From contig NZ_CP054699.1 in assembly GCF_022558445.1 (NCBI RefSeq), forward strand, positions 3,488,001 through 3,552,000: a stretch of DNA of 64,000 bases. Direction: 5' to 3'. Positions 17,368 to 29,729 of this stretch are shown here, in pieces. Every line of letters begins with the position of its first letter. The stretch's first letter is position 1. The translations under genes and the position numbers were made by a program. The notes beneath the pieces are model-generated. The model ran no database searches. It was not told the origin of the DNA and was given only the letters and a program-made list of their open reading frames with translations. The stretch is from Candidatus Contubernalis alkalaceticus. GTDB taxonomy: Bacteria; Bacillota; Dethiobacteria; SKNC01.

Positions 17368-18636
17368 CTATAAATTATGCATATTGGCTAAAAATTCTTC
17401 GTTTGAAACAGTCTTAGACAGCTTGCTGATGAGCAGTTCCACGAATTCCCCCGGGCTGGAACTATGCATAGCTCTCCTTAGGGTCCACATCAGCTCCAGC
17501 TTTTTCTCCGGCAGCAGCAGTTCTTCTCTTCGGGTCCCCGACTTGTTTATATCTATAGCCGGGAAAACTCTCCTCTCCGCCAGTTTTCTTTCTAAATGAA
17601 TCTCCATATTTCCAGTACCTTTGAACTCCTCATAAATAACATCATCCATGCGGCTGCCGGTTTCCACCAGGGCGGTGGCTAAGATAGTTAGGCTGCCCCC
17701 TTCTTCCATGTTTCTTGCGGCACCAAAAAAACGCTTGGGCTTGTGAAAAGCGCCGGGGTCAATCCCTCCGGAAAGGGTTCTGCCGCTGGGGGGAATCACC
17801 AGGTTATAGGCCCGGGCCAACCTGGTGATGCTGTCTAATAAAATCACCACGTCCCTACCATGCTCCACCAAACGCTGTGCCCTCTCCAATACCATTTCAG
17901 CCAACCGCACATGGTTCTGCGGCTGTTCGTCAAAGGTAGAGCTTAAAACATCACCCTTTACGGAACGACGCATGTCCGTTACCTCTTCAGGCCTTTCATC
18001 AATTAAAAGCACGATCAATTCTAAGGCCGGATAGTTTTCGGTCAAACTGTTGGCGATCTTTTTTAAAAGAAGGGTTTTTCCAGCCTTGGGGGGAGAAACA
18101 ATCAGGCCCCGCTGCCCCTTTCCAATGGGGACTAACAGGTCAATAATTCGGGTAGCAAACTGTTGGGGAGAGGTCTCAAGTATAAGCTGTTCATGAGGAT
18201 GAACCGGAGTAAGAGAGGGAAAGTAAGGTCTTTTGGAAGCCTTTTCCGGGTCCGATCCGTTGACAGCGCCAACATGCAGCAGAGCATAATAGCGCTCATT
18301 ATCCTTAGGCCTTCTTACTTTACCACTTACCTGATCCCCGGTACGCAGGTCAAAGCGCTTGATTTGAGAAGCAGATATATAAATATCTTCATTCCCGGGA
18401 AGATAAGATTTGTTCCGGAGAAAACCAAAACCATCGGGCATAATATCTAAAACCCCTTCATCAAAGGAATAACCCTCCTGTTCCGCTGCCGCTTTCATTA
18501 TGGCAAATATTAGATCTTTCTTCTTAAGGGTTGTATACCCTTTGACCTCCTGTTCCTGAGCTATTTTTCCCAGCTCAGGCAGGGTCATCTTTTCTAGAGT
18601 TTCTATTTTTAAATCCTTGTAAACTGCTTCCATCAT
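17368..18636 (-). CDS. rho: Transcription termination factor Rho
   Basis: 422 residues. N-terminal Rho_N domain ([21 protein letters not shown]), a cold-shock-like RNA-binding domain, then the hexameric ATPase with Walker [27 protein letters not shown] and [21 protein letters not shown]. It is an RNA-dependent helicase that terminates untranslated transcripts. It starts MMEA behind CAGGAGGACTTAT. A 230-bp leader upstream has no clear terminator; Rho often autoregulates but I see nothing decisive. Confidence 0.97.
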   Translation of the reverse strand: MMEAVYKDLKIETLEKMTLPELGKIAQEQEVKGYTTLKKKDLIFAIMKAAAEQEGYSFDEGVLDIMPDGFGFLRNKSYLPGNEDIYISASQIKRFDLRTGDQVSGKVRRPKDNERYYALLHVGAVNGSDPEKASKRPYFPSLTPVHPHEQLILETSPQQFATRIIDLLVPIGKGQRGLIVSPPKAGKTLLLKKIANSLTENYPALELIVLLIDERPEEVTDMRRSVKGDVLSSTFDEQPQNHVRLAEMVLERAQRLVEHGRDVVILLDSITRLARAYNLVIPPSGRTLSGGIDPGAFHKPKRFFGAARNMEEGGSLTILATALVETGSRMDDVIYEEFKGTGNMEIHLERKLAERRVFPAIDINKSGTRREELLLPEKKLELMWTLRRAMHSSSPGEFVELLISKLSKTVSNEEFLANMHNL

Positions 18637-18867
18637 ATAAGTCCTCCTGTTTTTTAAAATAAATTAATGCCTGTTATATATGTACTCAAAGTGATTCTAC
18701 CCTCCATTATTAACAGGTAGATTGATAATTACTGCTTCGCTGCAGCCAAAAAGCGAAAAATATAAAGTTATTAGAAATATATTAATCCAGTATATTCTTT
18801 ACGTATATCTTTAATTAATAAGTTTTGAAATAAGCGAAAATACAGGAATGAAATAAGGGGGCTTCGT

Positions 18868-19866
18868 TCAAGAAGTAATTCCCATGGAAAATAGCAGGAA
18901 CACGGTAATGAGATAGGTTATAACGATGGCTATTGAGTCCAATCCCAGGCTGGCCACCTGTTTCTTGGAACGATATATAAGGCCTATTATAGCCACGGCC
19001 ATTAAAAATATACTTATTTGGGCGGTTAAAAGGTGCTCTACGCTGACATCTTTAAGAACGGGACCGGGACTATAAAATATTTCTGCTATAAAAACGATAA
19101 ACAGGTTTAGAAAATTAGAGCCAAAAATATTGCCGATTGCCATGTCCAGGAGTCCCATGCGGGCAGCAGCAACAGTAGTCACCAGCTCCGGAAGGGAGGT
19201 AGAAATAGCAATAAATATGGATCCCACCAATGTTTCCCCCAACCCTGTCTGATCAGCGATCACTTTTCCTGAGTCTACCAAAATAATTCCTGCAAATATA
19301 ATTATGGCCGAAGAGATAAGAAAAACTACAATCCCCTGAGTCAGGGTTTTCCCCTCTAGATGATGACAGGACACGTTTTCATCCTTCAAAACCGGAAAAC
19401 GCCTTTCATACCTCAAGAGTAGACGGGAGCCAAAAATATAAAAAACTAGGATCATCCAGCTTTCCAAACCGATCCCAAAAATTGAAATAGTGGTGGGAAG
19501 CATAATATTTACGGTAATAAAGCTGGTCATGGCAATACATATTCCCGCTGTAAGAATGTGAACTACCTTTACCTGACGCAGAACAGGGTACCCGGGGCTG
19601 ATCAGGTCTATCAGTGCAATAATGACCACATTGAAGATATTGCTGCCGAAAATGTTCCCCAGTGCCAGGTCTGGGGCCCCTATCAAGGAGGAACGGGCAG
19701 AGGTGGCAATTTCCGGGAGTGAAGTAGCCAGGGGCAGCAGCAGTGCCCCTGCCCACATCATACCTAATCCTGTTCTTTCAGCGATTAAGTCCGCACTTCT
19801 GGTCAGCCGTGTACCGGCAAAGATTATTAATACCATGCTCAAAATAAATTTTATCCAAATTGTCAA
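18868..19866 (-). CDS. Calcium/cation antiporter, YrbG/CaCA family
   Basis: About 332 residues, roughly ten membrane spans in two homologous halves. The two inverted alpha-repeat motifs are clear: PLATSLPEIATS with GNIFGSNIFN in the first half, and AISTSLPELVTT with GNIFGSNFLN in the second. These mark the CaCA superfamily (Na+/Ca2+ or H+/Ca2+ exchange). TTG at 19866, 8 nt after CGGAG, is preferred to the TTG at 19875, which directly abuts the ribosome site. It is inserted between glpX and rho, a place without this gene in B. subtilis. Confidence 0.9.
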   Translation of the reverse strand: MTIWIKFILSMVLIIFAGTRLTRSADLIAERTGLGMMWAGALLLPLATSLPEIATSARSSLIGAPDLALGNIFGSNIFNVVIIALIDLISPGYPVLRQVKVVHILTAGICIAMTSFITVNIMLPTTISIFGIGLESWMILVFYIFGSRLLLRYERRFPVLKDENVSCHHLEGKTLTQGIVVFLISSAIIIFAGIILVDSGKVIADQTGLGETLVGSIFIAISTSLPELVTTVAAARMGLLDMAIGNIFGSNFLNLFIVFIAEIFYSPGPVLKDVSVEHLLTAQISIFLMAVAIIGLIYRSKKQVASLGLDSIAIVITYLITVFLLFSMGITS

Positions 19867-19970
19867 AAAGATCAACTCCGGGGTTATTTGCCAGAAATAG
19901 CGGCAGGACTCTTTCTACAATATTATAAGATTTTCAAATAAAAGTGGAACCTGAAGGTCATTAACACGAT

Positions 19971-20948
19971 TTAAGAACAATCCCGGCTGACTACAAACTG
20001 GGGCTTTTTGTCCAGGCGGTGCACAGCCTCCACGAACCTGATGGTGCCGGTCTTACCCCTCATGACCAGTGAATGGGTGGAGGCAGTCTTTCCTAAAAAT
20101 CGCACACCCTTGAGCATATCACCATCGGTTATGCCGGTGGCGGCAAAGATAACGTCATCGTCTTTTACCAGGTCGTCCAACAGAAGAAGCTTGTTCATAT
20201 CGGCAATACCCATATTAATAATTTTTTCTTTGTCCTCATGGTCCTCGGGGTAAAGCCGGGCCTGAATTTCCCCTCCCAGGCATTTCAACGCGGCAGCAGC
20301 AAGAACCCCCTCCGGCGCCCCACCGATTCCAAAAAGAATATCTACGCCGGTATCCTCCACTGCGGTGGCAATAGCAGCAGAAACATCACCGTCAGTAATT
20401 AATTTTACCCGGGCTCCCGCCTCCCTAACCTCCTGAATAATCCTCTGGTGACGGGGGCGGTCCAGGATGATGGCTACCAGGTCCTCTACATTTCTATGTA
20501 ACGCTTTAGCCACAGCCTTAAGATTATCCTTTACAGGGGCATCAAGGTGTATTGACCCTGCCGCTTTTGGCCCCACGGCAATCTTGTCCATATATATGTC
20601 CGGAGCATGCAGCAGGCATCCCCGTCCCGATACCGCCAGGACCGACAGAGAGTTGGGCAGGCCCTTGGCCACCAGGTTAGTCCCCTCCAAAGGATCCACA
20701 GCGACATCCACCTGAGGTTCATCTCCTGTTCCTACCTTTTCTCCGGTGTAAAGCATGGGGGCTTCATCCATTTCCCCTTCTCCAATAACTACTGTGCCGT
20801 CAACAAATACAGTATCAAAGGTTCGGCGCATGGCATCCACTGCTGCCTGATCCGCAGCAATTTTATCCCCCCGGCCCATTAACCTGGCTGAAGCCAAAGC
20901 TGCCGCCTCTGTTACCCTTACAAATTCCAGCGCTAGTTCTCTCTCCAA
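19971..20948 (-). CDS. glpX: Class II fructose-1,6-bisphosphatase
   Basis: 325 residues, typical of GlpX. The lithium-sensitive phosphatase signature is visible as DEAPM, then VDPLEGTNL, and [12 protein letters not shown] follows in the second half. It hydrolyses fructose-1,6-bisphosphate for gluconeogenesis, needing divalent metal. It starts at TTG 20948 behind AGAGGATAA. The order fba-fsa-glpX-rho matches the B. subtilis fbaA-ywjH-ywjI-rho region, with murAB missing from it here. Confidence 0.95.
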   Translation of the reverse strand: MERELALEFVRVTEAAALASARLMGRGDKIAADQAAVDAMRRTFDTVFVDGTVVIGEGEMDEAPMLYTGEKVGTGDEPQVDVAVDPLEGTNLVAKGLPNSLSVLAVSGRGCLLHAPDIYMDKIAVGPKAAGSIHLDAPVKDNLKAVAKALHRNVEDLVAIILDRPRHQRIIQEVREAGARVKLITDGDVSAAIATAVEDTGVDILFGIGGAPEGVLAAAALKCLGGEIQARLYPEDHEDKEKIINMGIADMNKLLLLDDLVKDDDVIFAATGITDGDMLKGVRFLGKTASTHSLVMRGKTGTIRFVEAVHRLDKKPQFVVSRDCS

Positions 20949-20991
20949 GTTTATCCTCTCCCATTCTAAGGAATTTAATTATTAAACATTG

Positions 20992-21636
20992 TTACCTTCC
21001 GGATTTCTGCCAATCATCTAAAAACATTTTAATCCCCTTTTCCGTCAAAGGATGCTGAAACATTTGGCTTAACACTTTAAAGGGAATAGTAGCTATATCC
21101 GCACCGGCCTGGGCAACCTCCATGACATGCAGAGGATGCCGGATGCTGGCGGCAATTATTTCTGTTTCATATCCATAATAGTTGTAAACCTCAACAATTT
21201 CCTTAACCAACTGCACCCCCGAGTGGCCGATATCATCCAGTCGGCCAATGAAGGGACTGATATATGATGCCCCGGCCTGGGCTGCCATCAAAGCCTGATT
21301 AAGAGAAAACATCAGAGTCACATTAGTCTTAATCCCTTCGGGGGCCAGCACGCTTACCGCCTTCATCCCCTCATGGGTCATGGGAATTTTAACAACTACA
21401 TTGGAGGCCATCTTGGCAAGATTTTTGGCCTCCTCCACCATTTCTTCCCCTGTAAGGCTAATTACTTCCGCACTAACCGGACCCGGCACCAGGGTAGTAA
21501 TCTCCCTCACAATCTCCTGAAAATCTCCTTCTTCCCTGGCAATCAAACTGGGGTTGGTTGTTACTCCGGTAATGATGCCCCATTCGGCAGCAGTTCGAAT
21601 TTCTTCCAAGTTCGCGGTATCCAGGAAAAGCTTCAT
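20992..21636 (-). CDS. fsa: Transaldolase-like fructose-6-phosphate aldolase (TalC/FSA type)
   Basis: 214 residues from ATG 21636 behind GGAAGGTGAAAGG; a TTG 15 bp earlier is less likely. It begins [13 protein letters not shown]. The Schiff-base lysine is in VVVKIPMT (about residue 83), and [11 protein letters not shown] and ASIRHP are typical of the small transaldolase/FSA subfamily. It may act as transaldolase in the pentose phosphate pathway; sequence alone does not separate this from FSA activity. It lies between fba and glpX. Confidence 0.92.
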   Translation of the reverse strand: MKLFLDTANLEEIRTAAEWGIITGVTTNPSLIAREEGDFQEIVREITTLVPGPVSAEVISLTGEEMVEEAKNLAKMASNVVVKIPMTHEGMKAVSVLAPEGIKTNVTLMFSLNQALMAAQAGASYISPFIGRLDDIGHSGVQLVKEIVEVYNYYGYETEIIAASIRHPLHVMEVAQAGADIATIPFKVLSQMFQHPLTEKGIKMFLDDWQKSGR

Positions 21637-21808
21637 CCTTTCACCTTCCAATCTTTTTTTTATTCACTCACTTCATCTATCCTTTATAGTATGCTTTTGT
21701 CTTTTTAAAACCATAACTGTTTATAGTACCTTTTTTGTCTATCTCTTTTTGGATTAATCATTATAACGCCGCCTATCCCCATACAGGACTGGCGGCAGTC
21801 AAAGCTTT

Positions 21809-22660
21809 TTACGCTTTGGCAGAACAGCGGAACAGCTTCATTTTAGTCTTAATAATTTCTTTCATTTCCACTTTTGTAGGCCCTAAAATCTTTCTGGGAT
21901 CAAACTCCTGAGGATGCTCCGCAATAACCTGTTTTACCGCACGGGCAAAGGCCTGACGAATGTCAGTGTCAATGTTAATCTTACAGATTCCCAGCTCAAT
22001 AGCCCGACAGATACTTTCATTTGGCACACCAGATGCCCCATGCAGGACCAGGGGAATAGTTACTCTCTTCTTAATCTCCTCCAGCCGGTCAAAATCCAGC
22101 TTAGGCTCACCCTTGTAAGGGCCGTGAGCAGTGCCGATAGCAATGGCCAGAGCGTCTACTCCGGTTTTTTCTACGAACATTTGAGCCTCCTGCGGGTTGG
22201 TAAAAAGAGCATCCTTTTCATCAACGCTGATATCATCCTCAGTGCCTCCGATTTTCCCTAGCTCTCCTTCTACCGAGACCCCTACAGGGCCGGCTGCCTC
22301 AACCACCTTAGCAGTGAGAGCAATATTTTCCTCCAGGGGAAGCTTAGAGCCATCTATCATAACTGAACTGAAACCGTGCCTTATGCACAGCATAATTTGT
22401 TCAAAGCTGGTCCCGTGATCCAAATGAAGAGCCACAGGGACTTTAGCCTTTTTAGCAGCGGCTTTCACCATAGCCGTAATATACTCAATTCCGGCATACT
22501 TTAATCCTCCCTGACTGGCCTGAAGAATTACCGGCGCTCTTTCCTCCTCCGCAGACTCCACGATGGCTTGAACAATTTCCATGTTGTTAGTATTGAAAGC
22601 CCCTACGGCGTATCCGTTTTTTTGGGCCTCCCCCAGCATCTCTTTTAAGGTAATCAACAT
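21809..22660 (-). CDS. fba: Class II fructose-bisphosphate aldolase
   Basis: 283 residues. Zinc/substrate motifs are HLDHGTSFEQ (about residue 80), GELGKIGGTED and LVLHGASGVPNE. It cleaves and forms fructose-1,6-bisphosphate in the cytoplasm. The gene begins 23 bp after spo0F, the conserved spo0F-fbaA arrangement. Between fba and fsa lies a GCCGCC/GGCGGC hairpin (21771-21797) without a clean T-run, perhaps an RNA-processing or weak pause site. Confidence 0.96.
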   Translation of the reverse strand: MLITLKEMLGEAQKNGYAVGAFNTNNMEIVQAIVESAEEERAPVILQASQGGLKYAGIEYITAMVKAAAKKAKVPVALHLDHGTSFEQIMLCIRHGFSSVMIDGSKLPLEENIALTAKVVEAAGPVGVSVEGELGKIGGTEDDISVDEKDALFTNPQEAQMFVEKTGVDALAIAIGTAHGPYKGEPKLDFDRLEEIKKRVTIPLVLHGASGVPNESICRAIELGICKINIDTDIRQAFARAVKQVIAEHPQEFDPRKILGPTKVEMKEIIKTKMKLFRCSAKA

Positions 22661-22683
22661 AATTACAGCTGCCTCCTTAGACT

Positions 22684-23079
22684 TTAATCTTGAAAAACCT
22701 GGTTTTGTGTTTCATGTTTATTAAGGACATCTTCAATTTTGTCCAACATGTCCTCTATTTCAAAAGGTTTTAACAGGCAGCCCTGGGCCCCCCTCTTCAA
22801 AACCTGAGAGAGGGTTTCAGGGTCGTTAAAACCTGAGATCATAATCACCGGTACTTTTGGTTTCACTTGTTTGATTAAACTCAGGGCTTCCAGGCCGGAC
22901 ATTCCCGACATTTTAATATCCAAAAGCACCAGGTCCACCGGCTGCTTTTTTACAATTTCCACAGCACCTGGACCATTTTCAGCAACCAGAACGGAATAAC
23001 TCTCCTCTAAAATTTCCTTAATTAGAGTACGAATTCCCTCCTGGTCATCGGCTACCAGTATTAGTCTGTCGCTACTCAT
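22684..23079 (-). CDS. spo0F: Sporulation phosphorelay response regulator Spo0F
   Basis: 131 residues, a single receiver domain without an output domain. Acidic pocket Asp11-Asp12, phosphoacceptor Asp54 (LLDIKM), Ser82 and Lys104 (LLKPF); Asp54 and Lys104 have exactly the numbers of B. subtilis Spo0F. It would pass phosphate from sensor kinases through Spo0B-like proteins toward Spo0A. Many clostridia lack the phosphorelay, so its presence next to fba is informative, though other stand-alone receivers exist. A promoter TTGAAT-N17-TATAAT lies at 23192-23220. Confidence 0.85.
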   Translation of the reverse strand: MSSDRLILVADDQEGIRTLIKEILEESYSVLVAENGPGAVEIVKKQPVDLVLLDIKMSGMSGLEALSLIKQVKPKVPVIMISGFNDPETLSQVLKRGAQGCLLKPFEIEDMLDKIEDVLNKHETQNQVFQD

Positions 23080-23191
23080 GAAAAAACCCCCATAGCATAT
23101 ATTGGATATTTACCTTACGCTGCATTTAAAAAAATTATGTAACCTTAATAACTGCGGCCTTCGACGAAACAATCTCTTTCGCCTCTATTTA

Positions 23192-23220
23192 ATTATACCA
23201 ATTGTTACCGGAGGATTCAA
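23192..23220 (-). promoter_or_regulatory. spo0F-fba operon promoter
   Basis: Minus strand: TTGAAT (23215-23220), 17-bp spacer, TATAAT (23192-23197), leaving a leader of about 105 nt. TTCGTCGAA at 23160-23168, about 25 bp downstream of the -10, resembles a Spo0A box (TTTGTCRAA) with one mismatch. Confidence 0.6.
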
Positions 23221-23236
23221 AACATAACTTCAACCT

Positions 23237-23698
23237 TTAGTAAAACTTAATAACTTTTTTTATCAATCCCTGTTCCAAGGCCCACCGTTCAATATCTTCC
23301 TTATTCCACACCGGCCCCATCTTCAGCTGATATAATGGCCGCGGCAGCTTTCCCCTCTGTCGATAAACGCTTACTTTTTTTGGGCTCCAACCCAACATCT
23401 CTGCTGCTTCAGCTGTTCCTACAATGTTAAGTGGACGCTGATGATGGGGAAAATCCTTTCTTAGAATTACGGTAACCTCTTTTTCCTGCTCGTTAAAAAA
23501 TTCAATAATGTATTTTTTATTTCGGGTGCTGCAGCTTCTCACTAAAAAACCTTCACTTTCCCAGAGGATCGTCCCTTCATCCGAGGGGTCCAAATCAATG
23601 TTATGCTCTTGTAAAAGCCGGAGGAATTCCAAACTATAATCTCCCTGGTCGGAAACTTGAAAAGTTCCCAGTATTTTTCCCGGTCGGTAGATACTCAT
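23237..23698 (-). CDS. Putative DNA-binding protein with C-terminal helix-turn-helix
   Basis: 153 residues from ATG 23698 behind GGGAGGT. The N-terminal ~95 residues match no family I recognise. The C-terminal third reads VGTAEAAEMLGWSPKKVSVYRQRGKLP, then GPVWNKEDIERWAL, the pattern of an AlpA/excisionase-type winged HTH (HTH_17). A near-consensus promoter and a perfect TGTTGT/ACAACA dyad just upstream suggest autoregulation. It may regulate neighbouring sporulation or metabolic genes, but that is only context. Confidence 0.75.
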   Translation of the reverse strand: MSIYRPGKILGTFQVSDQGDYSLEFLRLLQEHNIDLDPSDEGTILWESEGFLVRSCSTRNKKYIIEFFNEQEKEVTVILRKDFPHHQRPLNIVGTAEAAEMLGWSPKKVSVYRQRGKLPRPLYQLKMGPVWNKEDIERWALEQGLIKKVIKFY

Positions 23699-23712
23699 CA
23701 AACATACCTCCC

Positions 23713-23762
23713 TGTTGTATATTACAACAATTAATTATAAAAGGATTCCTCGATATTGTCAA
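23713..23762 (-). promoter_or_regulatory. Consensus promoter and palindromic operator of the HTH gene
   Basis: Minus strand: TTGACA (23757-23762), 17-bp spacer, TATAAT (23734-23739). Just downstream, in the presumed initial transcript, lies TGTTGT-atatt-ACAACA (23713-23729), a perfect 6-bp dyad ending a few bases before the ribosome site. Confidence 0.75.
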
Positions 23763-23898
23763 CATTTGAAAATACAGCAAAAAGCTTCCAATGGATAAAG
23801 TAAGTCCCAGATTCTCCTTGAAAAAGCCGTTGTCGAAAAATTTTCTCAGATAACCGACTCTTCTCCAAAGAGTATGCTGTCAGGGAAATGGCCAAAGA

Positions 23899-24519
23899 CT
23901 AGTATTGAAAAAACTCCCCCAGAAAAGGCGCCATGATAACAGCAAGAAAAATCATAAACAGCACCAACAAAGCAGTTAAAATAATGATGGGAAGAAAATA
24001 GGTCACCAGGGACTTGCCGGAGGAAAAACCGTAGACTGCCTGAATACCAAAGACTTTTAGAACCAGGGCCCATATGAATATTATCAGGGAAAACAAATTG
24101 GTTGGATCAATAGGTAAATATCGAGTTATCAAACTGATGGGTACCATAAAAATATAGGGGATCTGCCCATAGCCCAACACAGCACCTAACCGGGAAACCC
24201 GACCTTCTCCTCCCAACAATTCTGCAGTTAAGTGCAGTACCGCTGCGGAAAGAAAAAAATACAAGGGAATAAAGGGCAGATTGAAAAAGGGCATAAACCG
24301 GCTCATTCCCTGAATTAGTTCAATGGGTACAGATAACTCCTGAAATTCCTCTAAGAGTTGTCCCGTTTGATTGGCGGTGTTGGCCAGGGATACAATTAGG
24401 GAAACCACTGTATATACCAGAAATCCGTGCCATATATTCTTTTTCTTGCTGATTTTCTCCATTCCCTGAGAGGGCCTGAAAAGAATGTCATATATGTCAT
24501 CTAAAAAATTACTCATCAT
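23899..24519 (-). CDS. Yip1-family integral membrane protein
   Basis: 206 residues, about five hydrophobic spans after a cytoplasmic start (LDDIYDILFRPSQGMEKIS), the usual layout of bacterial Yip1-domain proteins. The start overlaps the sppA stop by 4 bp (ATGA), so the two are coupled. Function in bacteria is unclear; association with a membrane protease suggests a role in membrane protein quality control, but this is inference. Confidence 0.8.
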   Translation of the reverse strand: MMSNFLDDIYDILFRPSQGMEKISKKKNIWHGFLVYTVVSLIVSLANTANQTGQLLEEFQELSVPIELIQGMSRFMPFFNLPFIPLYFFLSAAVLHLTAELLGGEGRVSRLGAVLGYGQIPYIFMVPISLITRYLPIDPTNLFSLIIFIWALVLKVFGIQAVYGFSSGKSLVTYFLPIIILTALLVLFMIFLAVIMAPFLGEFFQY

Positions 24520-25457
24520 CGTATCTCCACTCCTCTATTCCAGCGATAAAAGTACAAATGTTCTAAAAAGTTGCGGGAATCAATGGGAGAGTTAATACTG
24601 CTGCCGAAAAAAATATCCCAAAATGTAATCCCTCCGTGCCCAATAATATTAGGGGCCCCTTCCATGCCGGCCAGCTCAGCTGCCCGGTCCACCGCATCGT
24701 AAATATTCCCCAGTTCATCCACCAGGCCCAGTTCCAATGCCTGCCGGCCGGTAAACACCCGTCCATCAGCCAACGCCAGAACCTGCTCTTTAGACATATT
24801 TCTGCCGCTGGCAACTGCCTCCACAAACTGCTCATACACATCCTGGGAAAAAGATTGAAGAATTTCTCTTTCCTCCGAAGTCATAGCCCGGGAGATATCC
24901 CCGATATCCTTAAATTCCCCGCTCTTAATAGTTTCAAATTCTATGCCCAGTTCTTCAAAGAGTTCTTCCAGACTAATATGCTGTAGAATTACCCCAATAC
25001 TTCCGGTGGTGGTCCCCGGGTTAGCCATAATATGGTCGGCGGCCACAGAAATGTAATATCCGCCGGAGGCAGCCATATCCGACATGGATACCACCACCAC
25101 CTTGCCATCCTCCCTCAGTTTGAGTATTTCACTGTGGATCTCCTGGGTGGCGGAGGCTGTTCCCCCCGGACTGTTTACCCGAAGCACCACCGCTTCCACC
25201 GAGGGGTTCAATCGAGCATCCCGCAGCTGTTCCAGGACATGGTCCATGCCCCCGGATACAGTCATTATTCCGGCACCCTGTGACCTGCCTCCGGATATTT
25301 CCCCTTCCACATAAATCAAGGCCAAGCCCCCTCCTTGAGAACTGCTTTTATTGGGGGCATAATCCCCTCTCCCCAAGAAAACATCCCTGACGCTGAGAAA
25401 CAGGGTAATCACAATGACAGCTGCAACAGCTATCATAACTATTTTTTTCCCATTCAT
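24516..25457 (-). CDS. sppA: Signal peptide peptidase SppA (short 36K type)
   Basis: 313 residues from ATG 25457 behind AAAGGATGTG; a longer frame reaches 25499. One N-terminal membrane anchor (KIVMIAVAAVIVITLFL), then a ClpP-like fold with MAASGGYYIS and, further on, the general-base lysine in KSGEFKDIG, as in B. subtilis SppA (Ser-Lys dyad). It degrades cleaved signal peptides on the outer face of the membrane. It overlaps the downstream Yip1 gene by 4 bp and lies past the pyrG terminator. Confidence 0.94.
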   Translation of the reverse strand: MNGKKIVMIAVAAVIVITLFLSVRDVFLGRGDYAPNKSSSQGGGLALIYVEGEISGGRSQGAGIMTVSGGMDHVLEQLRDARLNPSVEAVVLRVNSPGGTASATQEIHSEILKLREDGKVVVVSMSDMAASGGYYISVAADHIMANPGTTTGSIGVILQHISLEELFEELGIEFETIKSGEFKDIGDISRAMTSEEREILQSFSQDVYEQFVEAVASGRNMSKEQVLALADGRVFTGRQALELGLVDELGNIYDAVDRAAELAGMEGAPNIIGHGGITFWDIFFGSSINSPIDSRNFLEHLYFYRWNRGVEIR

Positions 25458-25690
25458 TTTTTCACATCCTTTTGGAATTATTATTATTGCCTGTTCCATA
25501 TTTTCATGCTATCTTTTCCCTGGTTCTTTTTTATCTTGATATTTTGGGGAATCTCTTTTAGCCAGTAGGCTTTCTTAGATTTCCCCACAGCTTTTTTAGA
25601 ATACCTTACCATTATTTATCTATTCTGCTGAGAAACAATTATTCCTTCCTGTTAACAAAAAGTAGTGCCCTAATAGATATGCTCAAACAA

Positions 25691-25738
25691 AAACCCTATG
25701 GTGTTTTATGTCAAGAAACATAAAACACCATAGGGTTT
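25691..25738 (-). terminator. Strong intrinsic terminator after pyrG
   Basis: A perfect 20-bp stem (arms 25691-25710 and 25719-25738, 8-nt loop) followed on minus by TTTTTGTTTG. It ends the pdaD-speE-speB-pyrG unit. Confidence 0.92.
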
Positions 25739-25752
25739 CTACCAACAGGCCT

Positions 25753-28255
<2,503 letters not shown>

Positions 28256-28256
28256 T

Positions 28257-29087
28257 TTATTTCCCCTCCAAAAGTTCTTTTGTGAATCCCGGCAGGACAA
28301 AGGAGCTCCTGTGAACCTCCGGTGAATAGTATCGGGTATCCAAATCCTCAAAAATCTCCACCTTCAAAGGGTCATGCACTTTAGAGCCCAAAGTAAAACT
28401 CCACAATCCACTGGGATAGGTGGGCACCGAAGCCAGATACAGCCGCGTTACAGGGAATACCTTTTCAACTCTTTTAGTTACAGAGCGGATCAGGTCCCTA
28501 TTGTAAAAGGGTGACTCCGTCTGGGCCACCATAATTCCCTGAGGTGTAAGGGCGTCAAAGATATTCTGATAAAACTCCTGGGTAAAAAGCCCCACCGCCG
28601 GCCCTACCGGTTCCGTTGAGTCCACCAGGATTATATCGAATTGTTCTTTGCAGGATTCTACATACTTTAATCCATCGGTAATAATAACCTCTACCCGGGA
28701 ATCCTCCAGTGCGCCGCCGCTTATTTCCGGCAGATGTTCTTTACAGGCCTTTACCACTTCTTCATCTATTTCGACCAGCACAGCCCGGGATACTCCCGGA
28801 TGCTTGACAATCTGCTTGATGGTTCCACCATCTCCTCCTCCAATCACCAGCACCTGCTTAGGATTAGGATGAGTCAAAAGCGGCACATGAGTAATCATCT
28901 CATGATAAATAAATTCGTCCTCCACGGTGGTCTGTACCATTCCGTCTAATACCAACATTTTGCCAAACTGCAGAGTATCCAGAACGGCCAGTTCCTGAAA
29001 GGCAGTCATCCTGGTGCAGAGAGTCTCCTTAACCTGACAGGTGATGCCCAGGTGGGGAGTCTGTTTTTCCGTATACCACAGCTCCAT
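28257..29087 (-). CDS. speE: Spermidine synthase (polyamine aminopropyltransferase)
   Basis: 276 residues with the family motifs VLVIGGGDGGTIKQ (SAM-binding loop), EIDEEVVKACKEHLPEISG and LVDSTEPVGPA. It transfers aminopropyl from decarboxylated SAM to putrescine (or agmatine). ATG 29087 follows AAAGGAAGG. The SAM decarboxylase that supplies the donor is not in the window. Confidence 0.95.
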   Translation of the reverse strand: MELWYTEKQTPHLGITCQVKETLCTRMTAFQELAVLDTLQFGKMLVLDGMVQTTVEDEFIYHEMITHVPLLTHPNPKQVLVIGGGDGGTIKQIVKHPGVSRAVLVEIDEEVVKACKEHLPEISGGALEDSRVEVIITDGLKYVESCKEQFDIILVDSTEPVGPAVGLFTQEFYQNIFDALTPQGIMVAQTESPFYNRDLIRSVTKRVEKVFPVTRLYLASVPTYPSGLWSFTLGSKVHDPLKVEIFEDLDTRYYSPEVHRSSFVLPGFTKELLEGK

Positions 29088-29201
29088 ATTTTAGATTCCT
29101 TCCTTTATCTCTTTTCAGTTAGTCGTCACGATATAAACATTGTTGTTACACTATAAACATAAACCTTAATGTATAACTTCTATTACAGCAAAAAAACCCG
29201 C

Positions 29202-29660
29202 TTAATAGCCCAAGACTACAGCAGCCAGGGCAGAAGCCGTCTTTTCTACCACGTGCTCCACAGAGCTTATCCTGGTTTCCTTCAGAGGCATATTCCTGAG
29301 ATGAAAAGCCTCCTTAATCATAGAGCTGATACGAGACTCTGCCTCCTCTTTGCTGCATTCTCCGGCATATTCCATAATCACTCCGAAGGTGTCATGAGAA
29401 AAGCCTATTCCTACCGCTGCCGAAATTACGGTACCGGGAATATCTGAACAGATGGCTCCATAAGCCGTAGGTGCCAGGGTGCCGGGAGCTATGGCCATAT
29501 CCTGGTCCTGCTGAGCACCGGGGGGCATAATACTGCTGATTCTTACCAGGTTAATGTTAGCGATGCCGGCCTCCAGCAGGGCATGGTCAAAAGCCGTAAG
29601 CTTGTGCTCTCCCTCCGCTGCACCGGCTACAATTTTAAATTTAGTGGGTATCGGTATCAC
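29202..29660 (-). CDS. pdaD: Pyruvoyl-dependent arginine decarboxylase
   Basis: About 152 residues with GTG 29660, which has AAGGTG 5 nt upstream; ATG starts further out (up to 29711) lack ribosome sites. The self-cleavage site is in NLVRISSIMPPG (Ser-Ser), with GTLAPTAYG and MEYAGECSKEEAE typical of the PvlArgDC family from archaea and some bacteria. It forms agmatine from arginine using a pyruvoyl group made by autocleavage. It heads the polyamine unit, 114 bp before speE. Confidence 0.9.
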   Translation of the reverse strand: MIPIPTKFKIVAGAAEGEHKLTAFDHALLEAGIANINLVRISSIMPPGAQQDQDMAIAPGTLAPTAYGAICSDIPGTVISAAVGIGFSHDTFGVIMEYAGECSKEEAESRISSMIKEAFHLRNMPLKETRISSVEHVVEKTASALAAVVLGY

Positions 29661-29720
29661 CAAAGCACCTTCTTCCATATTTAACATATAATTGTCTTTG
29701 AGCAAACACATACATCTGCA

Positions 29721-29729
29721 ATTATACCA
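29721..29729 (-). promoter_or_regulatory. Extended -10 promoter of the pdaD operon
   Basis: Minus strand TGGTATAAT (TGN plus TATAAT); the -35 region is weak (TTTATT at 17 bp). Transcription would start about 10 bp downstream, leaving a leader of about 50 nt before GTG 29660. Confidence 0.5.

Noticed and set aside
21771-21797. Terminator between fba and fsa
   Set aside because: There is a GCCGCC/GGCGGC stem but no T-run behind it, so it is left as a possible pause or processing site.
23846-24073. Minus-strand ORF overlapping the Yip1 gene 3' end
   Set aside because: It is in a different frame from the Yip1 protein, with no ribosome site.
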